Below, piece after piece: positions 9,534-18,373 of a stretch of 64,000 bases of DNA. Positions within the stretch are counted from its first letter, which is position 1, and every line of letters begins with the position of its first letter. The translations under genes and the position numbers were made by a program. Below the pieces are notes generated by a model. The model was given only the letters and a program-made list of their open reading frames with translations, had not been told where the DNA came from and made no database searches. The stretch is from NCBI RefSeq assembly GCF_000025985.1, contig NC_003228.3, forward strand, positions 3,472,001 to 3,536,000, in the 5' to 3' direction. This DNA is from Bacteroides fragilis NCTC 9343 (GTDB lineage Bacteria > Bacteroidota > Bacteroidia > Bacteroidales > Bacteroidaceae).

Positions 9534-10100
9534 TTAAAGTTCCTTTAACGACGCCACAATATCTTTAATCTGCGGTAGCAGTTCTAAAAACAATGAGCAA
9601 GACGTAAAACTGATATAATATACATTTTCACGCCCCTGCAAATACCATTCAGCCTTTTGCAAAGCAGATAATTCGTTAGTTTCCGGATGACGCTCTGCCT
9701 TATACGAAGTAAAAGCCATCTTTTTAACCCCATTCTTACTATTGACAGACTTATATATCACCTTCACCTGCGTAGTATCCGTCGATGCCCAAATACTGTC
9801 TTCCTTAAATATTTCCTGAAAAGATGCACATTTTTGTATTTCCATAATGGTCAATACCGCACCACAACGATCTTTACGTTTTGAATATACTCTCATAAAC
9901 TTTGTAGTTTCGTATTTCCCATTAACGCGTTTCAAAGGTTCATCATTGCAAGAATGCACAGCAGAAGGACGTTTCCATCCTTTCGGCACCTCAATCACAT
10001 ACGTCTCACCACGCAAAAGGTTTCTATCGGGTCGTGATACTTGCCCAACAAGTTGGGCACAAAACAAAAAATTCAAAAAAATCAAAATCATCCATCTCAT
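9534..10100 (-). CDS. Exported protein of unknown function
   Basis: 188 residues with an N-terminal signal peptide (hydrophobic MILIFLNFLFCAQLVG, probably cleaved after Gly or Gln near residue 20). The mature part is mostly beta-strand-like with three mid-protein cysteines (HSCNDE, KDRCGAVL, QKCASF) and one near the C-terminus (FTSCSLF). It ends in an amphipathic helix (LELLPQIKDIVASLKEL). I do not recognise a domain. Its ATG overlaps the stop of the upstream propeller gene by 4 nt (ATGA), so it is translationally coupled to it and probably works with it at the cell envelope. Its position inside the NVEALA cluster is the only functional clue. Confidence 0.75.
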   Translation of the reverse strand: MRWMILIFLNFLFCAQLVGQVSRPDRNLLRGETYVIEVPKGWKRPSAVHSCNDEPLKRVNGKYETTKFMRVYSKRKDRCGAVLTIMEIQKCASFQEIFKEDSIWASTDTTQVKVIYKSVNSKNGVKKMAFTSYKAERHPETNELSALQKAEWYLQGRENVYYISFTSCSLFLELLPQIKDIVASLKEL

Positions 10101-11107
10101 AATCGGGGTAAATTAAATACATAAATATGATCTTCGTCTTCAACAAAAGCTCCATAAATCTTATTTGCAACTTCATCAACGACAAAAGTGTTAATAAAAC
10201 AATCGAGTTTATATTGTGTAAGTGGTTTTCCTTCCCAATCGAATACTTGGATGTTAGGAGTAGTTTTTCGATTCTCAATTTCCTCTGTTGTCATATCCAT
10301 ATTTAATGTATAAATATAACTGTCCGTTGCATAGATACTTATAGGATGTATGAATCTCAAATAATCATCCACATCAGGACGTTCTTGCCCGGGAAGAATA
10401 TCTAAAATAACATCTCTTTTTAATTCTCCATCTTTACCATAAATTCTGAAACGGCGTATATGTTGGTAGAACGAAACGAAACAACTCTTATCAGGCTTAG
10501 CGACGGTCATCTTTATATACGCTTGATTCCTGCCCAAAACAGATCCGAAACGTTCCTCTGTTTCAGGATATTCTCCCCATGATTCATGATTTCCGTCAGG
10601 ATAAAGAAACCTAAATTCTTTTTCATTCTCAAAACCTCCGTTACAACAATAACTGCTATCGGAAATACTTATCAAGTCATTAAAACAATTAAATCCATAA
10701 TTTAAAGTCGAAGTCTGTACGATAGCTTTGTCTTTCTCAACACTAATATGTTTCAGGTTAATTCCGTCTAACATGACAAAACCGTTCTTCTTATGTTCCA
10801 CAGGAGAAATAGAAGGAAGAAAAAAATCACCCGGTCCCTGCCCCTGTGTTCCAAAACCATATTGGAAGGTCAAATCCGGCAAATGGAAGCATTGAAACAT
10901 GGTATCCATTTTTTCATTGAATACTACCAGATTACTATCACATAAAACCAAACTTCGTGGATACAATAACACCGAAGGGACCTGTATCCTGTCGGATTTC
11001 AAATTTATGGTATGTTCAAATCGAACATAATGCATAATCCTATCAGATTCTATACAACTTGATACAGTTATAAACAAAATCCCCCATAAAAAACATCTAA
11101 CATTCAT
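10097..11107 (-). CDS. Six-bladed beta-propeller lipoprotein (BF3164/TolB-like)
   Basis: 336 residues, lipoprotein signal ending in LFITVSSCIESD (Cys about 18). Shared family markers are GTQGQGPGDFFLP near residue 92 and VFDWEGKPLTQYKLDC near the C-terminus, the same two places as in the other cluster propellers. It is therefore a paralogue of the gene at 8397 but clearly diverged. It follows the transglutaminase-like gene after a gap of about 100 nt and overlaps the next small exported-protein gene by 4 nt. The role is unknown; ligand binding at the cell surface or periplasm is an inference from the propeller fold. Confidence 0.8.
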   Translation of the reverse strand: MNVRCFLWGILFITVSSCIESDRIMHYVRFEHTINLKSDRIQVPSVLLYPRSLVLCDSNLVVFNEKMDTMFQCFHLPDLTFQYGFGTQGQGPGDFFLPSISPVEHKKNGFVMLDGINLKHISVEKDKAIVQTSTLNYGFNCFNDLISISDSSYCCNGGFENEKEFRFLYPDGNHESWGEYPETEERFGSVLGRNQAYIKMTVAKPDKSCFVSFYQHIRRFRIYGKDGELKRDVILDILPGQERPDVDDYLRFIHPISIYATDSYIYTLNMDMTTEEIENRKTTPNIQVFDWEGKPLTQYKLDCFINTFVVDEVANKIYGAFVEDEDHIYVFNLPRL

Positions 11108-11209
11108 TATTTATCTCTTTTAAAATATCTGGCTCTCGATTATAAACCGAGACAGAGTCCGGCAGATATTCTTGCTTTAGTAATGACGACATACCATCCT
11201 CATTCTCTT

Positions 11210-13180
11210 CTACCAAAACTGTTGTCTCCCATCGGTCTTCTTAAAGATCCGTTCGTCCTTTCCCTCCGTATGATTCTTTAAAAATAAGGCTACCCCTTTC
11301 GGAATTACATAATTTAAAGAATCTGCTTTTGCCACTTGCCGACCTAACGAATTCCATTTCTTGTCATGCCAATAGAATAATTCATATACATCTCCTTTAT
11401 GGATAAAATTATCCGAATTACGAGGAATATAAGTAAATTTCTTTATCCGGTGGGGAATGCCAAAATCTAATCCGACCCACCCCTCATCAGGAGTCTTATA
11501 ATCCATATAAGTATAGGGATTGCCATCATATACTTTGTAATAATCATGCGAGCCGTCTTTCTGAAAACAACCCGGAGTTCCGATGATCCGCCCTTTCAAC
11601 GCCAACGTATCCGAGGTATCTTCAAAGAAAGCCATCTCTGCTATATTGCAATAACTCCCCTTCGGCCCCTTGTACCGAACATAGCGATAAGACTTTTCTT
11701 TCTCCGGAAAAATAGTGTTGTTCAAGCGGAAAGGCCATTGTTTTACATAATACAATGTATCTGCAGAGCGAAACTGCGAATCATTACTTCCTTCAAAAAC
11801 TCCTCCGGGCATACGAAGGATACCTAAGTCGCAGAACAGCGGAAACTTAAAATACAAGGTTATATCTTCTTTTTCACTTTGAGGAGTGAGCAAAGCAATC
11901 GTTCCTGACATTTTATCATAGGTAAACGGCTCGGACTGCATCACAAGACGTTTTCCATTCCATGTAGCCAAACAACCAATCACACTACCTTCCGTATCTT
12001 GAAAGCGCAATGAGTCTTCTTCAAAAACAGTCCATGCTATAGGTACCCAATCCATCCTTGTGGAAAGGCAAAAATAGACAATATCTCCTTTGTGAACTTC
12101 CTTACACAAAATATCAGAAGACACTACCAGATCACGATTCAAGCTGTCGGCATACACAGCCGTGACATCCTGATATAGAGGTTTTCGAAACGCCGGATGC
12201 ATCATTTTTCCCTGTTGTCTCTTTACATCTTTCCAGTTTAAGCCATACGTATTCCGGTATACCTTTGCCTTAGGATTATACATACTCACAGCCCGTTTCC
12301 AATTAGGATCGGGAAATTCCGTAATATGCGTTTTTCCATCTTTATCCAATGTAAAATTCCAGAAATGCGGCACGTTATTATCTCCACGCATCGCCATATA
12401 GTCTGTCCCGCAAGGAATACCCAAAGCACGCATTACATACACTACCAAATCGGCGAACTCGCGACAGCTCCCCGCACGCCATGACACTACTGAAGGACCT
12501 AAATGAGGACCGGCGGGAAACAGACCGGTAAAATGGGATGGTTCCACAACAAGCGAATCCATCAACACCTTTGCAGCAACCAACGGATCCTGAGCTTGAG
12601 GCAACAACCGGATACTATCTAATATTGGATTATAGCGTTTATAAATATCTTCTCTCCAGAATCCAAGTGGTTCATCTCCCAGCCGATAAGGTAGAACAAA
12701 CTCACAAAAATTATCAAAACTTACATTCTTGCCCCAAGGCTGCTCTCTCCACACCTTAAAAGCCCAATCCACGTTCTGCACCAGTAAAGAAGAATCAATA
12801 TTGGCAATATCCTCTATCCGTTTTAATTGCGAAACAGAAAACGAATTTTCTTTTAAAGAATCAATCACTTCGTACGGTCCTAATTTTCCTTGCGCGTAAA
12901 TATCAAAATATTGGTAATAATGCTTCAAAGCATTTCCCTCGTATCCTGCATGAAAAGGCATATTCCTGATTAGAAAGCAAACGGCCTGATACTTCAGGCT
13001 GTCATCTTTATAATGATCCAGTACTTTTTGTAGTTCTTCTTTATTGGCGAGCGGAAGAGATAAAACCTCTTCAAGACGTTTCTCTTCTTGAGTTCGACAA
13101 GATATGATGCCCCACATCATAATTACCAAGGTTAGCCACATCATCCCACGAACTCCCAGTCTCAACTTCATTATAGTCAT
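11210..13180 (-). CDS. Transglutaminase-like lipoprotein with C-terminal discoidin-like domain
   Basis: 656 residues. A signal-anchor ends in a lipobox (MMWGIISCRTQ). The central part (about 240-320) has the transglutaminase-core pattern: Cys in WRAGSCREFADLVVYVMRAL, His in VPHFWNFTL, and a third acidic residue in ITEFPDPNW. This gives a plausible Cys-His-Asp triad. The last 150 residues (about 490-645) read as a galactose-binding/F5-8 type C fold (VGLDFGIPHRIKKFTYIPR, YELFYWHDKKWNSLGRQ). Members of this superfamily in bacteria are more often cysteine peptidases than cross-linkers. ATG at 13180 is used; 13171 is an equal alternative. A paralogue follows upstream at 13345. Target unknown. Confidence 0.8.
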   Translation of the reverse strand: MTIMKLRLGVRGMMWLTLVIMMWGIISCRTQEEKRLEEVLSLPLANKEELQKVLDHYKDDSLKYQAVCFLIRNMPFHAGYEGNALKHYYQYFDIYAQGKLGPYEVIDSLKENSFSVSQLKRIEDIANIDSSLLVQNVDWAFKVWREQPWGKNVSFDNFCEFVLPYRLGDEPLGFWREDIYKRYNPILDSIRLLPQAQDPLVAAKVLMDSLVVEPSHFTGLFPAGPHLGPSVVSWRAGSCREFADLVVYVMRALGIPCGTDYMAMRGDNNVPHFWNFTLDKDGKTHITEFPDPNWKRAVSMYNPKAKVYRNTYGLNWKDVKRQQGKMMHPAFRKPLYQDVTAVYADSLNRDLVVSSDILCKEVHKGDIVYFCLSTRMDWVPIAWTVFEEDSLRFQDTEGSVIGCLATWNGKRLVMQSEPFTYDKMSGTIALLTPQSEKEDITLYFKFPLFCDLGILRMPGGVFEGSNDSQFRSADTLYYVKQWPFRLNNTIFPEKEKSYRYVRYKGPKGSYCNIAEMAFFEDTSDTLALKGRIIGTPGCFQKDGSHDYYKVYDGNPYTYMDYKTPDEGWVGLDFGIPHRIKKFTYIPRNSDNFIHKGDVYELFYWHDKKWNSLGRQVAKADSLNYVIPKGVALFLKNHTEGKDERIFKKTDGRQQFW

Positions 13181-13344
13181 ACTTTCTACATTGATTTACC
13201 TTACAAAGTTTGAGAAAAAATAAGATTAAGGAAGCTAATATCCGGTCAAAAAACAACAAAATCAGACCATTCAGCGATTTACAGTCTATTTTACAAAATA
13301 AATAAAAGAAATTCCTCTTTTTTTGATCTGTTTCTTTCCTGTTT

Positions 13345-15276
13345 TTACCACTTTACAAAGAAAACCTGCCGACCGCCCTCGTTTCGAAATACGGTTTCTT
13401 CTCTCCCTCTTGATAAATTCCGAAGCCAAAGTACTGAATTTTGGGGTATATTGTCATAGTGCAATGTTAATTCTGAGGCTACTTGCCTGCCTAAAGAAAT
13501 CCAACCACGAAATCCATCCTGATAAAACAGTTCATACTGATCCCCTAACCGAATGAAGTTATCATCGTTACGAGGCATATAGACTATTTTTTCAATCTTT
13601 TCCGGCTTACCTAAATCAAGTGTAACGAATGCTCCCTTCTCTTTCGTAAGAAAAAAGGTTAATCCATCACCGTCATTCACTTTAAAACGATCAAACCGGT
13701 CATCTGCAATAAAAGCATTACTGCCATCGATGACCTTAGCCGCTATTTTCTCTTGATCATCCACTTTTCGGAAAAGCTGTAATTCCGCCAGTTGAAGTGT
13801 TTTTTCGGGAGTCGAAGTATAACGTATATACCGGTATCTCTTCCGGGATTGTGGGTAGACTACCTGGTAGCTTACCTTAGGTGTATCCACTATCTGATGC
13901 AACAGGCAGGCATCCGAAAAATCCGAATGATTGGCTCCCTCTATCTTATCCCCCACTACAGCGCTGAGATAATCTTTCAGATATTGTCGCAATAAGAATT
14001 TACGGCTCAAATCCATACTTCCTTTCACAGCGCAATCGGGTTTATGATACTTCACCTCTCCCTTTTCGTCTACAAGGAAAGGGTATCCGGCTGCCACCCA
14101 CTTCATCCCGTTATCATATAGCGGTTGAAACAAAATTCCGGGTTCTACATTCATAAAGGTTGCTTTATTTCCTTTCTGCACAGTTATATCTATGGGCATA
14201 CATCCTTCCAATGTAAACACACCCAGGCAGATATACTTTTTATCAACCTGAGGATCAATTTCTATTGTAACCTGATTTGCCGGGAAATAGTCACTTGTAA
14301 CATCTTTTAAATATGGATCTTTCAGCGGAAACGGAACAGACCGATCGCGGCGGATACCTGATACTTTCTCCTGCTGTGCTCCAAAACACCGCCTGTATAC
14401 CTTCCCTTTTTCTCGTTTATCACTTCCGCCCCGCTCCACTTTAGTCTGAATAAACCAGAAAGGAACATAGCCACCGGTTGTATCCCTCAATACATTCCAG
14501 ACATGACCGGCTCCCTTACCGGGTCCATAATGATAAATATCCGTTGCAGCGGGAATACCAAGCGCACGTAACACATAGACCGTAAAATCACAAGACGCCT
14601 CACAGCTTCCAACCCTGTTAGCTAGCAAAAAACCTGCACCTAAATGGGGTAAGTCCAGCTCAACACTATACCTGAAGTCTTTTTCCTGACGCAAATAAGC
14701 CCCTAAACGATCGGTGGCTTCTACCACATCTGTCCCTTGATAGAGCGAATCCAATATAGATTCATAACGCTCCCTATACCAACCACGCCATTCCTCCAAG
14801 GGTTCATCACCAATCCGATATGGCAAAATCAATTCACAGAAATCATCAAATGGCAAATATTTATTCCAGGATCTTTTTTCAAAAACTTCAAAGGCTTGAT
14901 CTATGTGATGAATCAAGAACTCAGCTTTAATCACTTTAGCATCATAAACTTTCTTTAAAGTCCGAAAAGAAAAATGTTCCCATTTTTTGCGATCTTTTTT
15001 ATTCACCCATCCATCCGTATGTTCTGTGGCTGCATGAATTGCTTTTAACGTATCCAATTGCCATCCTTCATAACTAAAATAGCGGGGCATATTTTCAATC
15101 AAAAAGCGTGCGGCATCCTGTTTCAGTCCGCTATCATTATAGTGTTCCAAAACTTTTTCAAGCTCTCCCCTATTCTCCCCGGCAAACTCCAACGCATATT
15201 CCAATCGTTTATTTCCTGTACAAGAACAGCACAAGCTGCCGACTAACAGCACCCATAATAGGTAAATCTTTATCAT
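13345..15276 (-). CDS. Transglutaminase-like lipoprotein, paralogue of the preceding gene, triad possibly incomplete
   Basis: 643 residues, same layout as the gene at 11210: lipobox (VGSLCCSCTGNK), helical N-terminal region, transglutaminase core, and a C-terminal galactose-binding-like domain (FVTLDLGKPEKIEKIVYMPR). The Cys (NRVGSCEASCDFTVYVLRAL) and His (GKGAGHVWNVL) of the core are present. Where the paralogue has EFPDPNW for the third residue, this protein reads VPFWFIQT, so the acidic residue seems absent. It may be inactive, use another residue, or bind rather than cut. The 5' end of this gene is found again as a damaged copy at 17178-17321. Confidence 0.78.
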   Translation of the reverse strand: MIKIYLLWVLLVGSLCCSCTGNKRLEYALEFAGENRGELEKVLEHYNDSGLKQDAARFLIENMPRYFSYEGWQLDTLKAIHAATEHTDGWVNKKDRKKWEHFSFRTLKKVYDAKVIKAEFLIHHIDQAFEVFEKRSWNKYLPFDDFCELILPYRIGDEPLEEWRGWYRERYESILDSLYQGTDVVEATDRLGAYLRQEKDFRYSVELDLPHLGAGFLLANRVGSCEASCDFTVYVLRALGIPAATDIYHYGPGKGAGHVWNVLRDTTGGYVPFWFIQTKVERGGSDKREKGKVYRRCFGAQQEKVSGIRRDRSVPFPLKDPYLKDVTSDYFPANQVTIEIDPQVDKKYICLGVFTLEGCMPIDITVQKGNKATFMNVEPGILFQPLYDNGMKWVAAGYPFLVDEKGEVKYHKPDCAVKGSMDLSRKFLLRQYLKDYLSAVVGDKIEGANHSDFSDACLLHQIVDTPKVSYQVVYPQSRKRYRYIRYTSTPEKTLQLAELQLFRKVDDQEKIAAKVIDGSNAFIADDRFDRFKVNDGDGLTFFLTKEKGAFVTLDLGKPEKIEKIVYMPRNDDNFIRLGDQYELFYQDGFRGWISLGRQVASELTLHYDNIPQNSVLWLRNLSRGREETVFRNEGGRQVFFVKW

Positions 15277-15360
15277 TCTTTTTTTCTACATTTTAGTTCT
15301 TACATGAACAAATCCTCAACACAACCGAAATTAACAACAATACACTATCATATTTCATTT

Positions 15361-15709
15361 CTAATCTTTTTTATTCCCTACCACCTTTAATGCATAATTT
15401 TCTTGTAAAGTATTCAACTGAACCACAACAGCAACCTCAAAATATCCATTCTTACTAGATGTGTCTACAATCATATATATAAGATGACTCTCCTGTTCTA
15501 AGATTACAAGATCGATATATTTTATTTACTTTTATATCATGAGAACTAACATTGGTAAATTTAAAAGAACATTTCAGTAATGTATCATTCATAATAGTAC
15601 CAACATCAACTCTCCTTTTATTAAAAATAACCTCATCTTTACTTTTCCGACTAAAACAGATATAGGTATTCATAAATAGAAAAGTGATAAGAACATAAAA
15701 AAATGTCAT
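15361..15709 (-). pseudogene. DUF1573-family small exported protein, frameshifted
   Basis: The first frame starts at 15709, overlapping the upstream propeller stop by 4 nt, and gives an N-terminal membrane segment followed by the DUF1573 pattern VDVGTIMNDTLLKCSFKFTN and IYRSCN. It then runs out of frame and stops at 15455. Shifting frame at the SCN codons continues the family pattern (VILEQESHL, then VDTSSKNGYFEVAVVVQLNT, then YALKVVGNKKD) to a TAG at 15361. The joined product would be about 116 residues, a normal minimal DUF1573 protein. A one-step frameshift near 15505-15512 therefore breaks the gene, unless it is a sequencing error. The order NVEALA, propeller, DUF1573 matches the module at 17498-20718. 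Confidence 0.7.
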
Positions 15710-16833
15710 TCTATTCGGAATTTATAAAAAACAAAACGTATATCATTCTCTGTTTCTAAAGGTAATTTACGTACTCCATAGTACCAACCATTATTGTATC
15801 CAAGAAACATAAAGTAATTGGGTACATCTATATCAGCCAGCATGTTTGAGTTTTGATACAACTGTAGCCCTGTCTTTCTCATAACTCTCTCTTTCACATA
15901 TGTTCGAATCAACATATTAGTTTCAGGTACATAATCTAATCCAGCACTTGAACCAACAGTTTTATAATCTTTCATGAATGTCTTCCCCTCATCCAGTTCT
16001 GTTGTTTGCGTATAATTACGATCAATATCTCGACCTTCAAACCCCATAGTGTAAATAAGTTCATCCGGATACAAATAAACATAAATCAATGAATCTACAT
16101 AATGATTTACATATACAGTATCTCCTCTCATTGCAAAACGAAAAGATTCAAAATTCGGAATAGGTTTTTCATGATAAATTTCGGGCATTTTTCCCGTGAT
16201 ACGTTCAACTATCATAGTATTTACGTTCAATTCCCCAAAAATATGCAACTTATCATAACGATCTGATTCTATCTCTTTCTCCGAAACGAAACGATCTATT
16301 AGGTTTACAGGAAAAATTATAATAGAGTCATTTAGATAGTAGAAATCAACTCCATAGTCAGTTAAATACATCATATTATAAGCTCGCGGGGAGTCATAAT
16401 CTTTACATACTCCATTCCAACCGAAATTAATTCGACCATGATGAAATAATTCATAATCCTGTTGTTTAAAAGAATGAAGCATAATTGAATTATCAACAAT
16501 TAAACACTGACCCTTTTTATTACGAATAGGATAAGCAAACATAAATTCATTTAATTCTCCAGGACCATTGCCTTTTCTAAAATGTTCAGCAACAGAATCA
16601 CCAGAATTAGCTTTATAATCATAAAATTTAGAATAATATGTATCAGCAAATGTAATGATAGAGTCAACTAAATAAAAATTCCCCCAACCACTGGTATAAC
16701 TGGCATCAACAACTACCGAATCCAAATATATTTTCTTATTTAATAGCCGCTCTCCAGAATGAGGAACATTCTTCGCTTGACGACTACATGCAAACAAAGA
16801 ACAAAGAAGCAACAAGAATGCTATTTTTTTCAT
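15706..16833 (-). CDS. Six-bladed beta-propeller lipoprotein, divergent
   Basis: 375 residues from the ATG at 16833, chosen because MKKIAFLLLLCSLFACSRQ is a perfect lipoprotein signal; an upstream in-frame ATG (16854) would add seven residues before it. It keeps the propeller family loop (EHFRKGNGPGELNEF, about residue 85-98) but lacks the C-terminal DWxGxP..Y.LD signature of its relatives. It follows the NVEALA gene at 16920 across an 86-nt gap that contains a 12-bp perfect hairpin (16866-16896), and overlaps the frameshifted DUF1573 gene by 4 nt. Codon use is noticeably more AT-rich than in the two transglutaminase-like genes. Function unknown. Confidence 0.75.
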   Translation of the reverse strand: MKKIAFLLLLCSLFACSRQAKNVPHSGERLLNKKIYLDSVVVDASYTSGWGNFYLVDSIITFADTYYSKFYDYKANSGDSVAEHFRKGNGPGELNEFMFAYPIRNKKGQCLIVDNSIMLHSFKQQDYELFHHGRINFGWNGVCKDYDSPRAYNMMYLTDYGVDFYYLNDSIIIFPVNLIDRFVSEKEIESDRYDKLHIFGELNVNTMIVERITGKMPEIYHEKPIPNFESFRFAMRGDTVYVNHYVDSLIYVYLYPDELIYTMGFEGRDIDRNYTQTTELDEGKTFMKDYKTVGSSAGLDYVPETNMLIRTYVKERVMRKTGLQLYQNSNMLADIDVPNYFMFLGYNNGWYYGVRKLPLETENDIRFVFYKFRIE

Positions 16834-16865
16834 AATATAAACCAATAACTTCATTTTAAAGGCTG

Positions 16866-16896
16866 AGATTCATATATAATAACAATATATGAATCT
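16866..16896 (-). repeat. Perfect hairpin between NVEALA and propeller genes
   Basis: AGATTCATATAT (16866-16877) and ATATATGAATCT (16885-16896) are perfect complements with a 7-nt loop. On the transcribed strand no U-tract follows, so it is more likely an RNA-stabilising or processing element than a terminator. A second NVEALA/propeller pair also has a hairpin at the same place (20392-20422). Confidence 0.6.
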
Positions 16897-16919
16897 TAGT
16901 TTATTATTAATCGACTTGT

Positions 16920-17177
16920 TTAACGACAATTTCTATCATGATTAGAACAAAGGTTAGTTCCACTCCACAATAAGCCAGGTCTCCAAGAGGAGCAAATATA
17001 TCTGCCCTCTGAAGCCTTACAATAGTATTTAACTGTTTCCCTCTCCTCACTCATATTAGCCAAAGCCTCTACATTAGCTAAAGCCAAATCAGATAAAGTG
17101 GAACTCTGATAAACATTATATCCCGTAAACGCAATAACAGCTACAGCTAATAACGCTGCATAAAATTTCTTTTTCAT
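16920..17177 (-). CDS. NVEALA-family exported small peptide, four cysteines
   Basis: 85 residues. Residues 1-20 form a basic start and hydrophobic helix (MKKKFYAALLAVAVIAFTGY). The family motif LALANVEALA ends near residue 41. The tail of about 44 residues contains four cysteines (YYCKAS, YICSSW, NLCSNH, RNCR). The first 40 residues are nearly the same as in the peptide at 20437, while the tail is unrelated. The ALA of the motif resembles a signal peptidase I site, but it lies some 20 residues beyond the membrane helix, so processing there is only a guess. The start codon directly follows a damaged copy of the transglutaminase-like gene (17178-17321), so its leader region is of recombinant origin. 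Confidence 0.82.
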   Translation of the reverse strand: MKKKFYAALLAVAVIAFTGYNVYQSSTLSDLALANVEALANMSEERETVKYYCKASEGRYICSSWRPGLLWSGTNLCSNHDRNCR

Positions 17178-17321
17178 TTTAGCATCATTAAATTTCTTTA
17201 AAGTCCGAAAAAAATATTCCTATCCGGCAAACTCCAACGCATATTCCAATCGTTTATTTCCTGTACAAGAACAGCACAAGCTACCGACTAACAGCACCCA
17301 TAATAGGTAAATCTTTATCAT
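17178..17321 (-). pseudogene. Internally deleted 5' fragment of a transglutaminase-like lipoprotein gene
   Basis: From 17321 the minus strand repeats the start of the gene at 15276 almost base for base (signal peptide MIKIYLLWVLLVGSLCCSC and on to the residues EFAG, about 98 nt). It then hits an in-frame TAG and jumps to sequence that matches the same gene about 200 nt further on (RTLKK.DAK, compare 14936-14980). It ends exactly at the ATG of the NVEALA gene. It is thus a remnant of a second copy, with an internal deletion, now serving as 5' leader of the NVEALA gene. Confidence 0.8.
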
Positions 17322-17497
17322 TCTTTTTTTCTTTTCCGCTACTCCTGTCATATACTACCCTTAATCATAAAAAGCCGGCTTTCGGTGAATTGCAGCAAGT
17401 TTATCAACTACTCCTAGAAATAAACCATTGAACAAAATCGCCCCCCATGGTTATTTGTCCACTGCGCCTCAACCGTCAGCCGGCAATCTCTTAACTT
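17322..17497. other. Non-coding spacer in NVEALA cluster
   Basis: No gene is seen. The only structure noticed is a 12-bp palindrome AAAGCCGGCTTT at 17371-17382. Together with 17178-17321 this makes the longest non-coding gap inside the cluster and marks a likely recombination junction. Confidence 0.5.
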
Positions 17498-18364
17498 TTA
17501 TTTAGCATCTCCTTTTATTTTCAATTGCAAAGGTGAAACAGGCGAGTTACAGTAGACAGTAATCGTCTTGTTAAAATGCTCCGGATATTCAGCCTTATAA
17601 ACGACAGTAATATCTACCGTCTTTCCGGACTGAACCGGTTCTCTCGAATACTCCACTGTAGTACATCTGCACGAAGTATTGACATCATCAATCACAAGCA
17701 ACTCTTTTCCCGTATTCTCAACGGTAAAAATACATTTCTGTTCTTTTTTCCAATCAAACATACCCAAGTCCATAGACAGAGCCTCTATCTTCACCTCTGT
17801 TTGAGGACGTTTTTCATCTGGAAGAGAAGTGCCACCGGAAATTATATTCAAAAATAAATCTCTGATATTCGGGTTATGAATGGGGTTACCTACTGCTACA
17901 ACCTTATTCTCCTTATTCAGTAAAAAAGTCTGGAATCTTACATCGTCAGGAAAATGATTTAACTTATTAAAAGAATCGAGTGTGTCAACACAAACCGGAT
18001 AGGTAAATTTATCCATTCTCATTGTATGATATATGTCTCTTCCATTCTTGGGAAAGAAAAAAAACAAAAACTGTACACGCTCAGACTGAGTAGAATCCAC
18101 ATAATGGATTAACTCTTTCCATTTAGACAAGTGTAATTTACAACTGGTGCAACCGGCAGAATCAACATAGGCGACAATCTTATATTCGGTATCTTTTATA
18201 CGAAAATCAACATTCTCTTTACCCTGAATACTAAAATACATTTTATTCGGGAAAACAATTTCCTTATTCATCCATTCCCTCAAAACAGATTCCGCATGTT
18301 TTTTATTCTCATCTTTACAAGAAAACAAAAAAGAAAAAGCTAATAACACATATAAGTATTTCAT
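17498..18364 (-). CDS. Lipoprotein with thioredoxin-like (CTSC) and DUF1573 domains
   Basis: 288 residues. The lipobox is LLAFSFLFSCKDEN (Cys16). Lys-Asp-Glu right after the Cys resembles the lipoprotein export signal that places Bacteroidetes lipoproteins on the cell surface. Residues about 60-185 look like a thioredoxin/TlpA-type fold with a CxxC pair in SAGCTSCKLH (Cys72, Cys75) and the typical FQTFLLNKENKVVAVGNP strand. Residues about 190-288 are DUF1573 (FTVENTGKELLVIDDVNTSC, CRCTTVEY, ITVYCNSPVSPLQLKIKG), an Ig-like fold. It follows two propeller genes at a distance of 9 nt. A disulfide exchange role for the cysteine-rich NVEALA tails is an inference from neighbourhood. Confidence 0.82.
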   Translation of the reverse strand: MKYLYVLLAFSFLFSCKDENKKHAESVLREWMNKEIVFPNKMYFSIQGKENVDFRIKDTEYKIVAYVDSAGCTSCKLHLSKWKELIHYVDSTQSERVQFLFFFFPKNGRDIYHTMRMDKFTYPVCVDTLDSFNKLNHFPDDVRFQTFLLNKENKVVAVGNPIHNPNIRDLFLNIISGGTSLPDEKRPQTEVKIEALSMDLGMFDWKKEQKCIFTVENTGKELLVIDDVNTSCRCTTVEYSREPVQSGKTVDITVVYKAEYPEHFNKTITVYCNSPVSPLQLKIKGDAK

Positions 18365-18373
18365 AAATATCTA

